A stretch of 10,941 nt of DNA from an uncultured Burkholderiales bacterium (GTDB lineage: Bacteria > Pseudomonadota > Gammaproteobacteria > Burkholderiales > Burkholderiaceae_C), in the NCBI GenBank assembly GCA_903856995.1, contig CAIODK010000233.1, positions 1 through 10,941 of the forward strand, in the 5' to 3' direction. Shown here piece after piece: positions 1 to 6,319 of the stretch; position 1 is the first letter of the stretch; every line of letters begins with the position of its first letter. A program made the translations under genes and the position numbers. Under the pieces are notes generated by a model. It saw nothing but the letters and a program-made list of their open reading frames with translations. It ran no database searches and was not told the DNA's origin.

Positions 1-42
1 GATCAAGTCGTCGCCTTTATATTCCTCAATGAACGTGGTCAT
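1..42 (-). CDS. Start of a reading frame cut by the window edge (unknown product)
   Basis: An ATG at 42-40 overlaps the TGA stop of the DUF3106 gene as ATGA and opens a frame with no stop up to the window edge. The visible residues are MTTFIEEYKGDDLI. The ATGA overlap matches the junction seen further up the same operon, which argues for a real, translationally coupled gene. Fourteen residues are too few to name a family. From memory of related genomes an RDD-family membrane protein often sits at this place, but the visible start does not resemble one, so I assign no function. Confidence 0.4.
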   Translation of the reverse strand, partial: MTTFIEEYKGDDLI

Positions 43-698
43 TGGGGTGTCGCCGAACTTTCGTTGGGGATACTGACAGGGGTGTTGCTGATGTTGAGCC
101 CGTTAGGTAACAACGTAGAGGGGGCGGCTTGGTCAGAGGCAATGCGGGGTAATGCTTTATTGGTGCTCGCGACGGGAGGCGTAGTCAGTTTTGCTGGTGA
201 AATAGGTTTGACCGCGGGGGCAGCACCCGCCATGGGCTGAATTTGCTGTGCAGCGAGTTTTTGCTTGGCTTCTGGTGAAAGAGCTTGATAAGCCTCCCAT
301 TTGGCCTTTTTGTCGTCTTGTGGCAGCAGTTGTACACCTGCGAAATTTAGACGTGCTGTCGTGCGTTGTTGAGGGCTGAGCGCTGCCCATTCGCGCATAC
401 GACCTTGCACCGTACTTTGCTCTTCAGCAGAGAGTTGCGAAAAGTTTTGAGAAATAGCCAACCATTTACGCTTGTGAGGCTCGTTCATCGTTGGCCACAG
501 TTGCGCTAAAGGCGCAAGGGCTTGTTGCTGAGACTCGGCCAAATCCATCCACAGCGGGCGACCTGGCAAGCTCGGTGTAGTCTTGGTGGCAGGTATGGGC
601 GTGGTTTGAGCGTTGACGAGCTCGCCAGTGAGCAGCAGGGCGGCACTCAACACGAGTTGTGCGATGTCTGCAGTGGTGATCGAGCGAGTCAATGACAT
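39..698 (-). CDS. Exported DUF3106 domain-containing protein
   Basis: The product has 219 residues. Residues 1-30 look like a Sec signal peptide: an arginine near the start, a hydrophobic core around residues 12-25 and a V-N-A cleavage site before Q31. The mature part carries the DUF3106 pattern, a series of short Trp/Arg-rich helices (roughly residues 50-150) with repeated wording such as LAPLAQLWPTM, RKWLAISQNF, RMREWAALSPQQR and WEAYQALSPEAKQKL. The C-terminal 70 residues are rich in Pro, Ala, Ser and Thr and look disordered. DUF3106 has no established function that I know of; the helical W/R/Q-rich pattern recalls periplasmic stress or folding sensors, but this is only a resemblance. It begins 8 bases after the DUF3619 stop and is the third gene of the ECF sigma operon, so it is probably an envelope component controlled together with that sigma factor. 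No clear Shine-Dalgarno sequence precedes it. Confidence 0.85.
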   Translation of the reverse strand: MSLTRSITTADIAQLVLSAALLLTGELVNAQTTPIPATKTTPSLPGRPLWMDLAESQQQALAPLAQLWPTMNEPHKRKWLAISQNFSQLSAEEQSTVQGRMREWAALSPQQRTTARLNFAGVQLLPQDDKKAKWEAYQALSPEAKQKLAAQQIQPMAGAAPAVKPISPAKLTTPPVASTNKALPRIASDQAAPSTLLPNGLNISNTPVSIPNESSATPQ

Positions 699-706
699 AG
701 AGGCGT

Positions 707-1144
707 TTATTCTTTCGATTCGCTGGCAATCGGGTTCTTCAAGAATTGAAGAAAACCAGGGTCAGCGTAAGCCGCAGGCGGCAAATCGTCGATGAGCAGG
801 GCGGAGTCGACCTCGGCCAGTTCGTTGGCGCGGTTGTCATCCATGAAGTTTTGGATCAGAGCCAAACCCGCGATCAAGGCGATCAAAGGCAAGAAAGACG
901 CCAAACGGCTCCAAATGTTCAAGCCTTCGTCTCCGCCAAAGTTGAGTAGTGCCACCCCGTTTTGGTGGGCGACTGCTGAGCTGGTTTGCAAACGATTTTG
1001 TGGCTTTAGGCGGCTAGCGACCGCACGCGTACGAGCGGCACGCAGGCGCTCTGAAATATCGTGTGGCAGATCCAGACTGGCTGAATTCAGACGGGCAGCA
1101 ATACGCAAACCAAATTCGTCTTGGGTGTTCGCAATAGTTGTCAT
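707..1144 (-). CDS. DUF3619 family single-span membrane protein (candidate anti-sigma partner)
   Basis: I place the start at the ATG at 1144-1142, giving 145 residues. It overlaps the sigma factor stop as ATGA, whereas an upstream in-frame start would read 28 odd, basic residues through the sigma gene. Residues 1-48 form a charged, probably helical cytoplasmic part (LPHDISERLRAARTRAVASR). Residues about 79-100 form one membrane span (LASFLPLIALIAGLALIQNF). The last 45 residues are acidic and proline-containing and should lie in the periplasm by the positive-inside rule. Family membership is recognised from wording and neighbourhood. A small one-span protein translationally coupled to an ECF sigma factor is the classic position of an anti-sigma factor, so that role is inferred. 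It contains no cysteine and therefore lacks the HxxxCxxC zinc motif of ZAS-type anti-sigma factors. Its true function is unknown. Confidence 0.85.
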   Translation of the reverse strand: MTTIANTQDEFGLRIAARLNSASLDLPHDISERLRAARTRAVASRLKPQNRLQTSSAVAHQNGVALLNFGGDEGLNIWSRLASFLPLIALIAGLALIQNFMDDNRANELAEVDSALLIDDLPPAAYADPGFLQFLKNPIASESKE

Positions 1145-1707
1145 GGTTGAATTCCTTTGTCTTTGAGGGCTTTGCTGAGTGCCTGTACAGCCCGAGAGCA
1201 GTGAGTTTTGACGCTTCCTTCTGAGCAACCCATAGCGGCAGCAGTCTCAGAAACGTCTAAGTCCTCCCAATAACGCAGCAGGAAGGCTTCTCGTTGACGC
1301 GCTGGCAAATTTTGTATTTCTTCTTCGATTTCGTGGACTTTTGCGATGCTGGCAAAGTTGTCCTCAGCGCTCTGGGTGATTTGGGAGTCATTGTCGAGGG
1401 CCAGTGACTCCAGTAGGTCAAATTCGCCCTCGGCTTTGTCTGAATCAAAGTCACTGAAGTTGCTGAACAGCGCTCTACGGGTTTTGTTGCGTCGAAACCA
1501 GTCGAGAGTGGTATTCGACAAAATTCGGTGGAACAACATCGGTAGCTCATCGGCAGGCTTGTCCCCATAGTGCTCGGCGAGCTTCATCATGCTGTCTTGA
1601 ACGATGTCTAAAGCGGCTTCGTCATCGCGAACGTGATAGACCGAGCGTTTGAAGGCTCGTTTTTCTACGTTTTTGAGGAAGTCTGACAGTTCTTTTTCGG
1701 TGGCCAC
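1141..1707 (-). CDS. ECF-type RNA polymerase sigma factor (sigma-70 family, RpoE-like)
   Basis: This 188-residue protein has the two-domain layout of extracytoplasmic-function sigma factors. Region 2 covers roughly residues 15-75, with ALDIVQDSMMKLAEH followed by FHRILSNTTLDWFRRNK, the core-binding and -10 recognition helices. Region 4 covers residues 126-181 (LPARQREAFLLRYWEDL, then ETAAAMGCSEGSVKTHCSRA), the helix-turn-helix that reads the -35 element. The acidic linker between them (about 85-120) is longer than usual. The start is GTG at 1707-1705; it is the only candidate because an in-frame TGA lies five codons upstream, and the protein start matches relatives as I remember them. No good Shine-Dalgarno sequence is visible. 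The gene leads an operon with DUF3619 and DUF3106 and is divergent from ilvB. It probably redirects RNA polymerase to an envelope or stress regulon, but the signal and targets cannot be read from here. Confidence 0.93.
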   Translation of the reverse strand: MATEKELSDFLKNVEKRAFKRSVYHVRDDEAALDIVQDSMMKLAEHYGDKPADELPMLFHRILSNTTLDWFRRNKTRRALFSNFSDFDSDKAEGEFDLLESLALDNDSQITQSAEDNFASIAKVHEIEEEIQNLPARQREAFLLRYWEDLDVSETAAAMGCSEGSVKTHCSRAVQALSKALKDKGIQP

Positions 1708-1738
1708 TGACGAAGGAGTTCAAGGTTGAATCGGGCGC

Positions 1739-1806
1739 GATTATGGCATCTGCTAAGGGTTTTTGTGCGTGCTCGACTGAATTGCGCACGGCTTAATGCC
1801 ATAATC
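1739..1806. promoter_or_regulatory. Divergent promoter pair in an 11-bp perfect inverted repeat
   Basis: The arms GATTATGGCAT (1739-1749) and ATGCCATAATC (1796-1806) are exact reverse complements 46 bases apart. Read outward, each arm contains TGCCATAAT, an extended -10 element (TGn plus CATAAT): hexamer 1800-1805 on the plus strand for ilvB, and 1745-1740 on the minus strand for the sigma operon. Predicted starts are near 1812 (plus) and 1733 (minus), giving leaders of about 159 and 26 bases. No good -35 hexamer lies at 16-18 bases on either side, which is tolerated by extended -10 promoters. A second pair, GTGCG (1765-1769) and CGCAC (1785-1789), lies between the arms and may be an operator. 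The repeat is directly visible; promoter function is inferred. Confidence 0.55.
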
Positions 1807-1970
1807 CAAGGTTGCAATTCGACAAAAATAAGGCAAACGGGTCTGGGTCCGGCGCGAACCATGCGTCCATGGCTGAAGGTCCAAAGTTTCGATGCTGCCC
1901 CACAAGGGTTCGCCAAGAAGCACCCAAGGTTTTTCGTTGACGAAATTCACTCAGGTTAAAAGGTACAAAT

Positions 1971-3743
1971 ATGGAAAATACAAAGTCGGAATCATCTTCC
2001 GCAACCGCCGCTGGCGGTCAAGCACCAGAACTGATGGGCGCCGAGATCCTCGTGAAGGCGCTACAAGCTGAAAACGTCAAGCACATCTGGGGCTATCCCG
2101 GTGGCTCAGTTCTCTACATTTACGACGCGCTCTACAACCAAAACACGATTCAACACGTGCTGGTTCGCCATGAGCAAGCGGCAGTTCACGCCGCGGACGG
2201 GTATGCCCGTGCAACCGGTGACGTCGGCGTGGCTTTGGTCACGTCCGGGCCTGGAGCCACCAATGCCGTGACCGGCATTGCTACCGCGTACATGGACAGC
2301 ATTCCTATGGTGATCATCACCGGTCAGGTCCCGACCCACGCGATTGGTTTGGATGCATTCCAGGAGTGCGACACCATTGGTATCACGCGCCCCATTGTCA
2401 AACACAATTTTTTGGTCAAAGACGTTCGCGACTTGGCCTTGACAATGAAAAAGGCTTTCTACATTGCCAGAAGCGGCCGTCCAGGCCCTGTGGTAGTGGA
2501 TATTCCGAAAGACGTCTCCTTCAAGAAAACTGCGTACGAAGGCTACCCAGCCGAAGTGCAAATGCGTTCATATAACCCAGTGCGCAAAGGCCACGGCGGA
2601 CAAATTCGCAAAGCATTACAACTGTTGATGGCGGCCAAACGTCCCTACATTTATACCGGTGGCGGTGTGTTGTTGGGGAACGCCTCTCAAGAGTTGCGTA
2701 CCTTGGTTGATATGTTGGGCTACCCAGTGACCCACACCTTGATGGGTTTGGGCGCTTATCCTGCAAGCCAACCCAAGTTCTTGGGTATGTTGGGGATGCA
2801 CGGCACCATCGAAGCAAACAATGCCATGCAAAACTGTGACGTCTTACTGGCCGTTGGTGCCCGTTTCGACGACCGAGTTATTGGTAACCCCAAACACTTC
2901 GCGCAAAACGAACGCAAGATCATCCACATCGACATTGATCCGTCCAGTATCTCCAAGCGCGTCAAGGTGGACATTCCAATCGTCGGCGATGTCAAAGATG
3001 TGCTGGTTGAGATGATCGAGATGATCAAAGAATCGGGCTTGAAGCCTGATTCAGGCGCTCTGAGTAGCTGGTGGGAAACCATCGAAGCTTGGCGTAAGCG
3101 CAACTGCTTGAAGTATGACAACAGCAACCCTGAGGTTATCAAGCCGCAGTACGTCATCGAGACATTGCACAAGATGACCAAAGACACAGACACCTACATC
3201 ACCTCTGATGTTGGTCAACACCAAATGTGGGCGGCACAGTACTACGGTTTCGATGAGCCACGTCGTTGGATCAACTCTGGCGGTTTGGGCACCATGGGTG
3301 TGGGCATCCCTTACGCCATGGGCATCAAATTAGCCAAGCCCGACAGCGAAGTGTTCTGCGTGACCGGCGAAGGTTCGGTACAAATGTGTATCCAAGAACT
3401 ATCGACGTGCTTCCAGTACAACACGCCTATCAAGATCGTGGCACTCAATAACCGATACCTCGGCATGGTGCGCCAGTGGCAAGAGATTGAATACGAAGGC
3501 CGCTACAGCAGTAGCTACATGGATGCTTTGCCTGACTTTGTGAAGTTGGCCGAAGCCTATGGCCATGTGGGCATGTTGATTGAGCGTCCAGAGGATGTTG
3601 AGCCTGCGCTGCGTGAAGCACGCAAGCTCAAAGACCGCACGGTGTTCATGGACTTCCGCACCGACCCATCCGAGAACGTGTTCCCGATGGTCAAGGCCGG
3701 TAAGGGAATTACAGAAATGCTGCTCGGCAGCGAAGACTTGTGA
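1971..3743 (+). CDS. ilvB: Acetolactate synthase (acetohydroxyacid synthase), large catalytic subunit
   Basis: This 590-residue cytoplasmic enzyme uses thiamine diphosphate (ThDP), Mg2+ and FAD to condense two pyruvates to 2-acetolactate, or pyruvate with 2-ketobutyrate, the first common step to valine, leucine and isoleucine. Three domains are visible: the N-terminal ThDP domain (about 22-190) with the catalytic Glu68 in RHEQAAVHAADGYARATG; the central FAD-associated domain (about 215-350); and the C-terminal ThDP domain (about 405-555), with the cofactor motif running from G466-E467-G468 to N493-N494. The motif reads GEG rather than the textbook GDG; I recall the same wording in other betaproteobacterial enzymes, so it looks like a lineage variant. 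Length is normal apart from a polar extension of about 20 residues at the start. The ATG follows a weak AAAAGG ribosome site. ilvN begins 17 bases after the stop, forming ilvBNC. Confidence 0.98.
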   Translation: MENTKSESSSATAAGGQAPELMGAEILVKALQAENVKHIWGYPGGSVLYIYDALYNQNTIQHVLVRHEQAAVHAADGYARATGDVGVALVTSGPGATNAVTGIATAYMDSIPMVIITGQVPTHAIGLDAFQECDTIGITRPIVKHNFLVKDVRDLALTMKKAFYIARSGRPGPVVVDIPKDVSFKKTAYEGYPAEVQMRSYNPVRKGHGGQIRKALQLLMAAKRPYIYTGGGVLLGNASQELRTLVDMLGYPVTHTLMGLGAYPASQPKFLGMLGMHGTIEANNAMQNCDVLLAVGARFDDRVIGNPKHFAQNERKIIHIDIDPSSISKRVKVDIPIVGDVKDVLVEMIEMIKESGLKPDSGALSSWWETIEAWRKRNCLKYDNSNPEVIKPQYVIETLHKMTKDTDTYITSDVGQHQMWAAQYYGFDEPRRWINSGGLGTMGVGIPYAMGIKLAKPDSEVFCVTGEGSVQMCIQELSTCFQYNTPIKIVALNNRYLGMVRQWQEIEYEGRYSSSYMDALPDFVKLAEAYGHVGMLIERPEDVEPALREARKLKDRTVFMDFRTDPSENVFPMVKAGKGITEMLLGSEDL

Positions 3744-3760
3744 ACGGGAAGGATGACACT

Positions 3761-4252
3761 ATGAAACACATCATTTCCCTGATGCTCGAGAACGAACCCG
3801 GCGCGCTGTCGCGTGTGGTTGGCTTGTTCTCTGCCCGTGGCTATAACATTGAGTCACTAACTGTGGCTCCGACCGAAGACGCTAGTCTGTCGCGTATGAC
3901 GATTCAAACGCATGGTTCAGATGAGGTGATTGAACAAATCACCAAACATTTGAACCGTTTGATTGAAGTTGTCAAAGTCGTTGATTTGACCGAAGGTGCC
4001 TACACCGAACGCGAGCTGATGCTCGTGAAGGTACGTGCCGTCGGCAAAGAGCGTGAAGAGATGAAGCGAATGGCGGATATTTTCCGTGGTCGCATCATCG
4101 ACGTGACGGAAAAGAGCTACACCATTGAGCTGACGGGCGATCTTTCTAAGAACGATGCGTTCTTAGAGGCGATTGACCGCAGCGCAATTCTAGAAACTGT
4201 TCGCACAGGCGCTTGTGGCATTGGCCGCGGTGAGCGCATTCTGCGCGTTTAA
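3761..4252 (+). CDS. ilvN: Acetolactate synthase small (regulatory) subunit
   Basis: The product of 163 residues is the regulatory partner of IlvB; in this family it stimulates the large subunit and gives feedback inhibition by valine. Residues 2-75 form an ACT domain, recognisable from MKHIISLMLENEPGALSRVV, then FSARGYNIESLTVAPTED and the SRMTI strand. Residues 85-160 form the conserved C-terminal domain (ELMLVKVRA, then RTGACGIGRGERILRV at the end). I chose the ATG at 3761 because AAGGA (3749-3753) lies 7 bases before it and the family usually begins MKHIIS. A GTG at 3740 overlapping the ilvB stop would add seven unconserved residues. The 17-base gap to ilvB and 37-base gap to ilvC indicate one transcript. 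In the wider literature this subunit is called IlvN or IlvH depending on the isozyme. Confidence 0.97.
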   Translation: MKHIISLMLENEPGALSRVVGLFSARGYNIESLTVAPTEDASLSRMTIQTHGSDEVIEQITKHLNRLIEVVKVVDLTEGAYTERELMLVKVRAVGKEREEMKRMADIFRGRIIDVTEKSYTIELTGDLSKNDAFLEAIDRSAILETVRTGACGIGRGERILRV

Positions 4253-4289
4253 ATTTCGACCCATTCCCAGTATTTTTTAGGAGAACCCT

Positions 4290-5306
4290 GTGAAAGTTTT
4301 TTACGACAAAGATTGTGATCTGTCCCTGATCAAAGGCAAAACTGTGGCCATCATCGGTTACGGTTCGCAAGGCCACGCCCACGCACAAAACTTGAACGAA
4401 AGCGGCATCAAAGTCGTCGTCGGTTTGCGTAAAGACGGCGCTTCATGGGACAAGGTTGGCAAAGCCGGTCTGACCGTGATGGAAGTCAATGATGCCGTGA
4501 AAGCGGCCGACGTAGTCATGATGTTGTTGCCAGACGAACACATTCCAGAGGTCTACAACAACAACATCGCCCCCAACATGAAGCAAGGCGCTACTTTGGC
4601 CTTCGCTCATGGTTTTAACGTGCACTACAACCAAGTCATCCCACGTGCTGACTTGGACGTGATCATGGTCGCGCCTAAAGGCCCTGGCCATACTGTGCGC
4701 TCTGAGTATCTCAAAGGTGGCGGCGTTCCTTCGTTGATCGCTGTGTACCAAGACAAGTCTGGCAAAGCTCGTGACTTGGCTTTGTCCTACGCCATGGCTA
4801 ACGGTGGCGGCAAAGGCGGCATCATTGAAACCAACTTCAAAGAAGAAACCGAAACCGACTTGTTCGGCGAGCAAGCCGTTCTGTGCGGTGGCGCGGTTGA
4901 ATTGGTAAAAATGGGCTATGAAACTTTGACCGAAGCTGGCTATGCCCCTGAAATGGCTTACTTCGAATGCTTGCATGAGTTGAAGTTGATTGTTGACTTG
5001 ATGTACGAAGGCGGCATCGCCAACATGAATTACTCCATCTCTAACAACGCAGAGTATGGCGAGTACGTGACGGGCACAGAAGTCATCAATGAGAAGTCAC
5101 GCGAAGCCATGCGCAACGCGTTGAAGCGCATTCAATCTGGTGAATACGCCAAGATGTTCATCTTGGAAGGTAAAACCAACTACCCAAGCATGACGGCCCG
5201 TCGTCGTTTGAATGCCGAGCATTCAATCGAAACAGTTGGCGCTCAATTGCGCGCCATGATGCCTTGGATTGCCAAAAACAAGTTGGTTGATCAAACCCGC
5301 AACTAA
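4290..5306 (+). CDS. ilvC: Ketol-acid reductoisomerase (NADP+), class I
   Basis: This 338-residue enzyme converts 2-acetolactate to 2,3-dihydroxyisovalerate (and the isoleucine-branch equivalent) by Mg2+-dependent alkyl migration followed by NADPH reduction. The Rossmann domain shows GYGSQGHAHAQNL at residues 23-35, with Arg47 and Ser52 in the loop that reads the NADPH 2'-phosphate. The knotted helical domain carries all four metal ligands: Asp190 and Glu194 (TDLFGE) and Glu226 and Glu230 (ECLHE). Length is exactly that of the short class I form. The start is GTG at 4290, set by a strong AGGAG (4279-4283) 6 bases upstream and by the family start MKVFYDKD. It is the last gene of ilvBNC and is followed 17 bases later by a strong terminator. 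Confidence 0.98.
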   Translation: MKVFYDKDCDLSLIKGKTVAIIGYGSQGHAHAQNLNESGIKVVVGLRKDGASWDKVGKAGLTVMEVNDAVKAADVVMMLLPDEHIPEVYNNNIAPNMKQGATLAFAHGFNVHYNQVIPRADLDVIMVAPKGPGHTVRSEYLKGGGVPSLIAVYQDKSGKARDLALSYAMANGGGKGGIIETNFKEETETDLFGEQAVLCGGAVELVKMGYETLTEAGYAPEMAYFECLHELKLIVDLMYEGGIANMNYSISNNAEYGEYVTGTEVINEKSREAMRNALKRIQSGEYAKMFILEGKTNYPSMTARRRLNAEHSIETVGAQLRAMMPWIAKNKLVDQTRN

Positions 5307-5323
5307 GCACAAGCTTTTTGCCT

Positions 5324-5358
5324 CGACAAAGGCCACTTCGGTGGCCTTTGTCGTTTTT
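5324..5358 (+). terminator. Strong intrinsic terminator of ilvBNC, UUCG tetraloop
   Basis: A perfect 13-bp stem, CGACAAAGGCCAC (5324-5336) with GTGGCCTTTGTCG (5341-5353), is closed by TTCG. The closing pair is C-G, which makes the especially stable C(UUCG)G tetraloop. Five T residues follow (5354-5358). It separates ilvBNC from pssA and implies that pssA needs its own promoter or relies on readthrough. Confidence 0.95.
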
Positions 5359-5412
5359 GCGTGCGTTGGGCACAGCGCTTACACTGCAAGCCTACTTTTC
5401 GGAACCACTCGG

Positions 5413-6216
5413 ATGTCAGAACAACAAGATCAAACAGAAGAATTTGTGCCGCGCAAGCCTCGTAAAGGCATTTATGTACTGCCGAATTTATTCACATTAG
5501 CCGCTTTGTTTGGCGGTTTTTACGCCATCGTCATGGCCATGAATGACCGTTTTGAAATGGCAGCAATCGGTGTGTTTTGCGCCATGGTGCTTGACAGCTT
5601 GGACGGCCGCGTTGCTCGTATGACCAATACACAAAGTGCATTTGGTGAGCAAATGGATTCGCTAGCTGACATGGTGTCATTCGGTGCGGCCCCCGCTCTT
5701 ATCTCCTATGAGTGGGCCCTAAAAGGAGCCGGGCGCTGGGGCTGGATGGCCGCATTCGTCTACATCTCTTGTGCCGCTTTGCGGTTGGCTCGTTTCAATG
5801 TCAACACAGCTGTGGTGGACCGTCGATTCTTTCAGGGCTTGCCTTCGCCAGCCGCCGCAGCTTTAGTGATGGGTTTTATTTGGTTGATGAACGACATGGG
5901 GTATCAGGGCAGTGAGGTGATATGGCCTATGTTTGCCATGTGCTTGTACTCTGGCTTGACCATGGTTACAAATGTGCCGTTCTACAGTTTCAAAGACGTG
6001 CAGATGAAGCAGAGCGTGCCGTTCGCAGTGATCGTCATGTTGGCATTGGTCATTGCTGTGATCAACATTCACCCACCGATAGTGCTGTTCGCTTTGTTCA
6101 TGTTTTATGGTCTGAGCGGCTATGCTCTGTACGCTTGGCGACGTGCAAAAGGGATGCAAACCAGCATGATCAGCACGTCAACCGATGAGCCTGACGAAGC
6201 AGGTTTGCACAAATAA
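5413..6216 (+). CDS. pssA: CDP-diacylglycerol--serine O-phosphatidyltransferase (phosphatidylserine synthase)
   Basis: The 267-residue membrane protein makes phosphatidylserine from CDP-diacylglycerol and serine, the precursor of phosphatidylethanolamine. The CDP-alcohol phosphotransferase signature is complete: Asp61, D64-G65, A68-R69, G78, Asp82 and Asp86. About seven or eight hydrophobic segments follow the polar N-terminus, as in the type II (Bacillus-like) integral membrane family. I chose the ATG at 5413 because the product then begins with a polar tail leading into RKGIYVLPNLFTLAALFGGF, as in relatives; a frame open further upstream runs through the ilvC terminator and is not plausible. 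The ribosome site is poor (GGAA at 5401-5404). A possible but weak promoter is TTGCGT (5357-5362) with TACACT (5380-5385), 17 bases apart. The position between ilvC and leuA is a conserved betaproteobacterial arrangement as I remember it, often with psd beside it; psd is absent here. Confidence 0.95.
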   Translation: MSEQQDQTEEFVPRKPRKGIYVLPNLFTLAALFGGFYAIVMAMNDRFEMAAIGVFCAMVLDSLDGRVARMTNTQSAFGEQMDSLADMVSFGAAPALISYEWALKGAGRWGWMAAFVYISCAALRLARFNVNTAVVDRRFFQGLPSPAAAALVMGFIWLMNDMGYQGSEVIWPMFAMCLYSGLTMVTNVPFYSFKDVQMKQSVPFAVIVMLALVIAVINIHPPIVLFALFMFYGLSGYALYAWRRAKGMQTSMISTSTDEPDEAGLHK

Positions 6217-6245
6217 GACACATCAAACCGAAAAGGGTTTGGCTT

Positions 6246-6256
6246 TGTGCTAAATT
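6246..6256 (+). promoter_or_regulatory. Extended -10 promoter for the leuL-leuA transcript
   Basis: TGTGCTAAATT matches the TRTGn-(-10 hexamer) pattern of extended -10 promoters, with hexamer TAAATT at 6251-6256. There is no recognisable -35 hexamer 16-18 bases upstream. The predicted first transcribed base falls at about 6262-6264, at the ATG of leuL itself. This would make the leader message leaderless. It is inferred from sequence pattern only. Confidence 0.45.
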
Positions 6257-6262
6257 CGAGCC

Positions 6263-6319
6263 ATGAAAAAAATTTCGCTAGTCCTACTACTTCTATCCCC
6301 CATCGGGCGGAGTTGGTAG
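6263..6319 (+). CDS. leuL: Leucine operon leader peptide
   Basis: An 18-residue frame, MKKISLVLLLLSPIGRSW, ends with TAG at 6317-6319. Five of its residues are leucine, and four of those use CTA, an infrequent codon in the neighbouring genes: CTA at 6278, 6284, 6287 and 6293, plus CTT at 6290. A run of rare leucine codons just ahead of a terminator-like hairpin and leuA is the hallmark of ribosome-mediated attenuation: scarce Leu-tRNA stalls the ribosome here and keeps the downstream terminator from forming. No Shine-Dalgarno sequence precedes the ATG, and the nearest promoter-like element places the transcript start at or beside the ATG. The peptide itself probably has no job beyond being translated. 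It is too short for most gene finders and may be missing from standard annotations. Confidence 0.85.
   Translation: MKKISLVLLLLSPIGRSW

Noticed and set aside
1145..1228. Upstream in-frame extension of the DUF3619 gene
   Set aside because: It would add 28 basic, low-complexity residues lying wholly inside the sigma factor gene; the ATGA overlap at 1144 is a far better start.
1726..1959. 77-codon frame in the sigma-ilvB gap as a gene
   Set aside because: It starts upstream of the predicted ilvB promoter, has no ribosome site, and its product is basic and resembles nothing I know; probably a chance open frame.
2106..2561. Long antisense frames within ilvB, ilvC and leuA
   Set aside because: They lie opposite strongly conserved coding sequence, have no ribosome sites and give no recognisable protein pattern; they are by-products of codon bias.
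3740..3760. GTG start for ilvN overlapping the ilvB stop
   Set aside because: The extra seven residues are not family-like, and AAGGA is correctly spaced for the ATG at 3761.
5269..5412. Longer pssA frame starting inside ilvC
   Set aside because: It runs through the ilvC end and the strong terminator, and the added 48 residues do not resemble the family.
6224..6241. CAAACC/GGTTTG hairpin after pssA as a terminator
   Set aside because: The stem is only 6 bp and is followed by GCTTTGTGC rather than a T-tract; it lies just upstream of the leuL promoter and may be coincidental.
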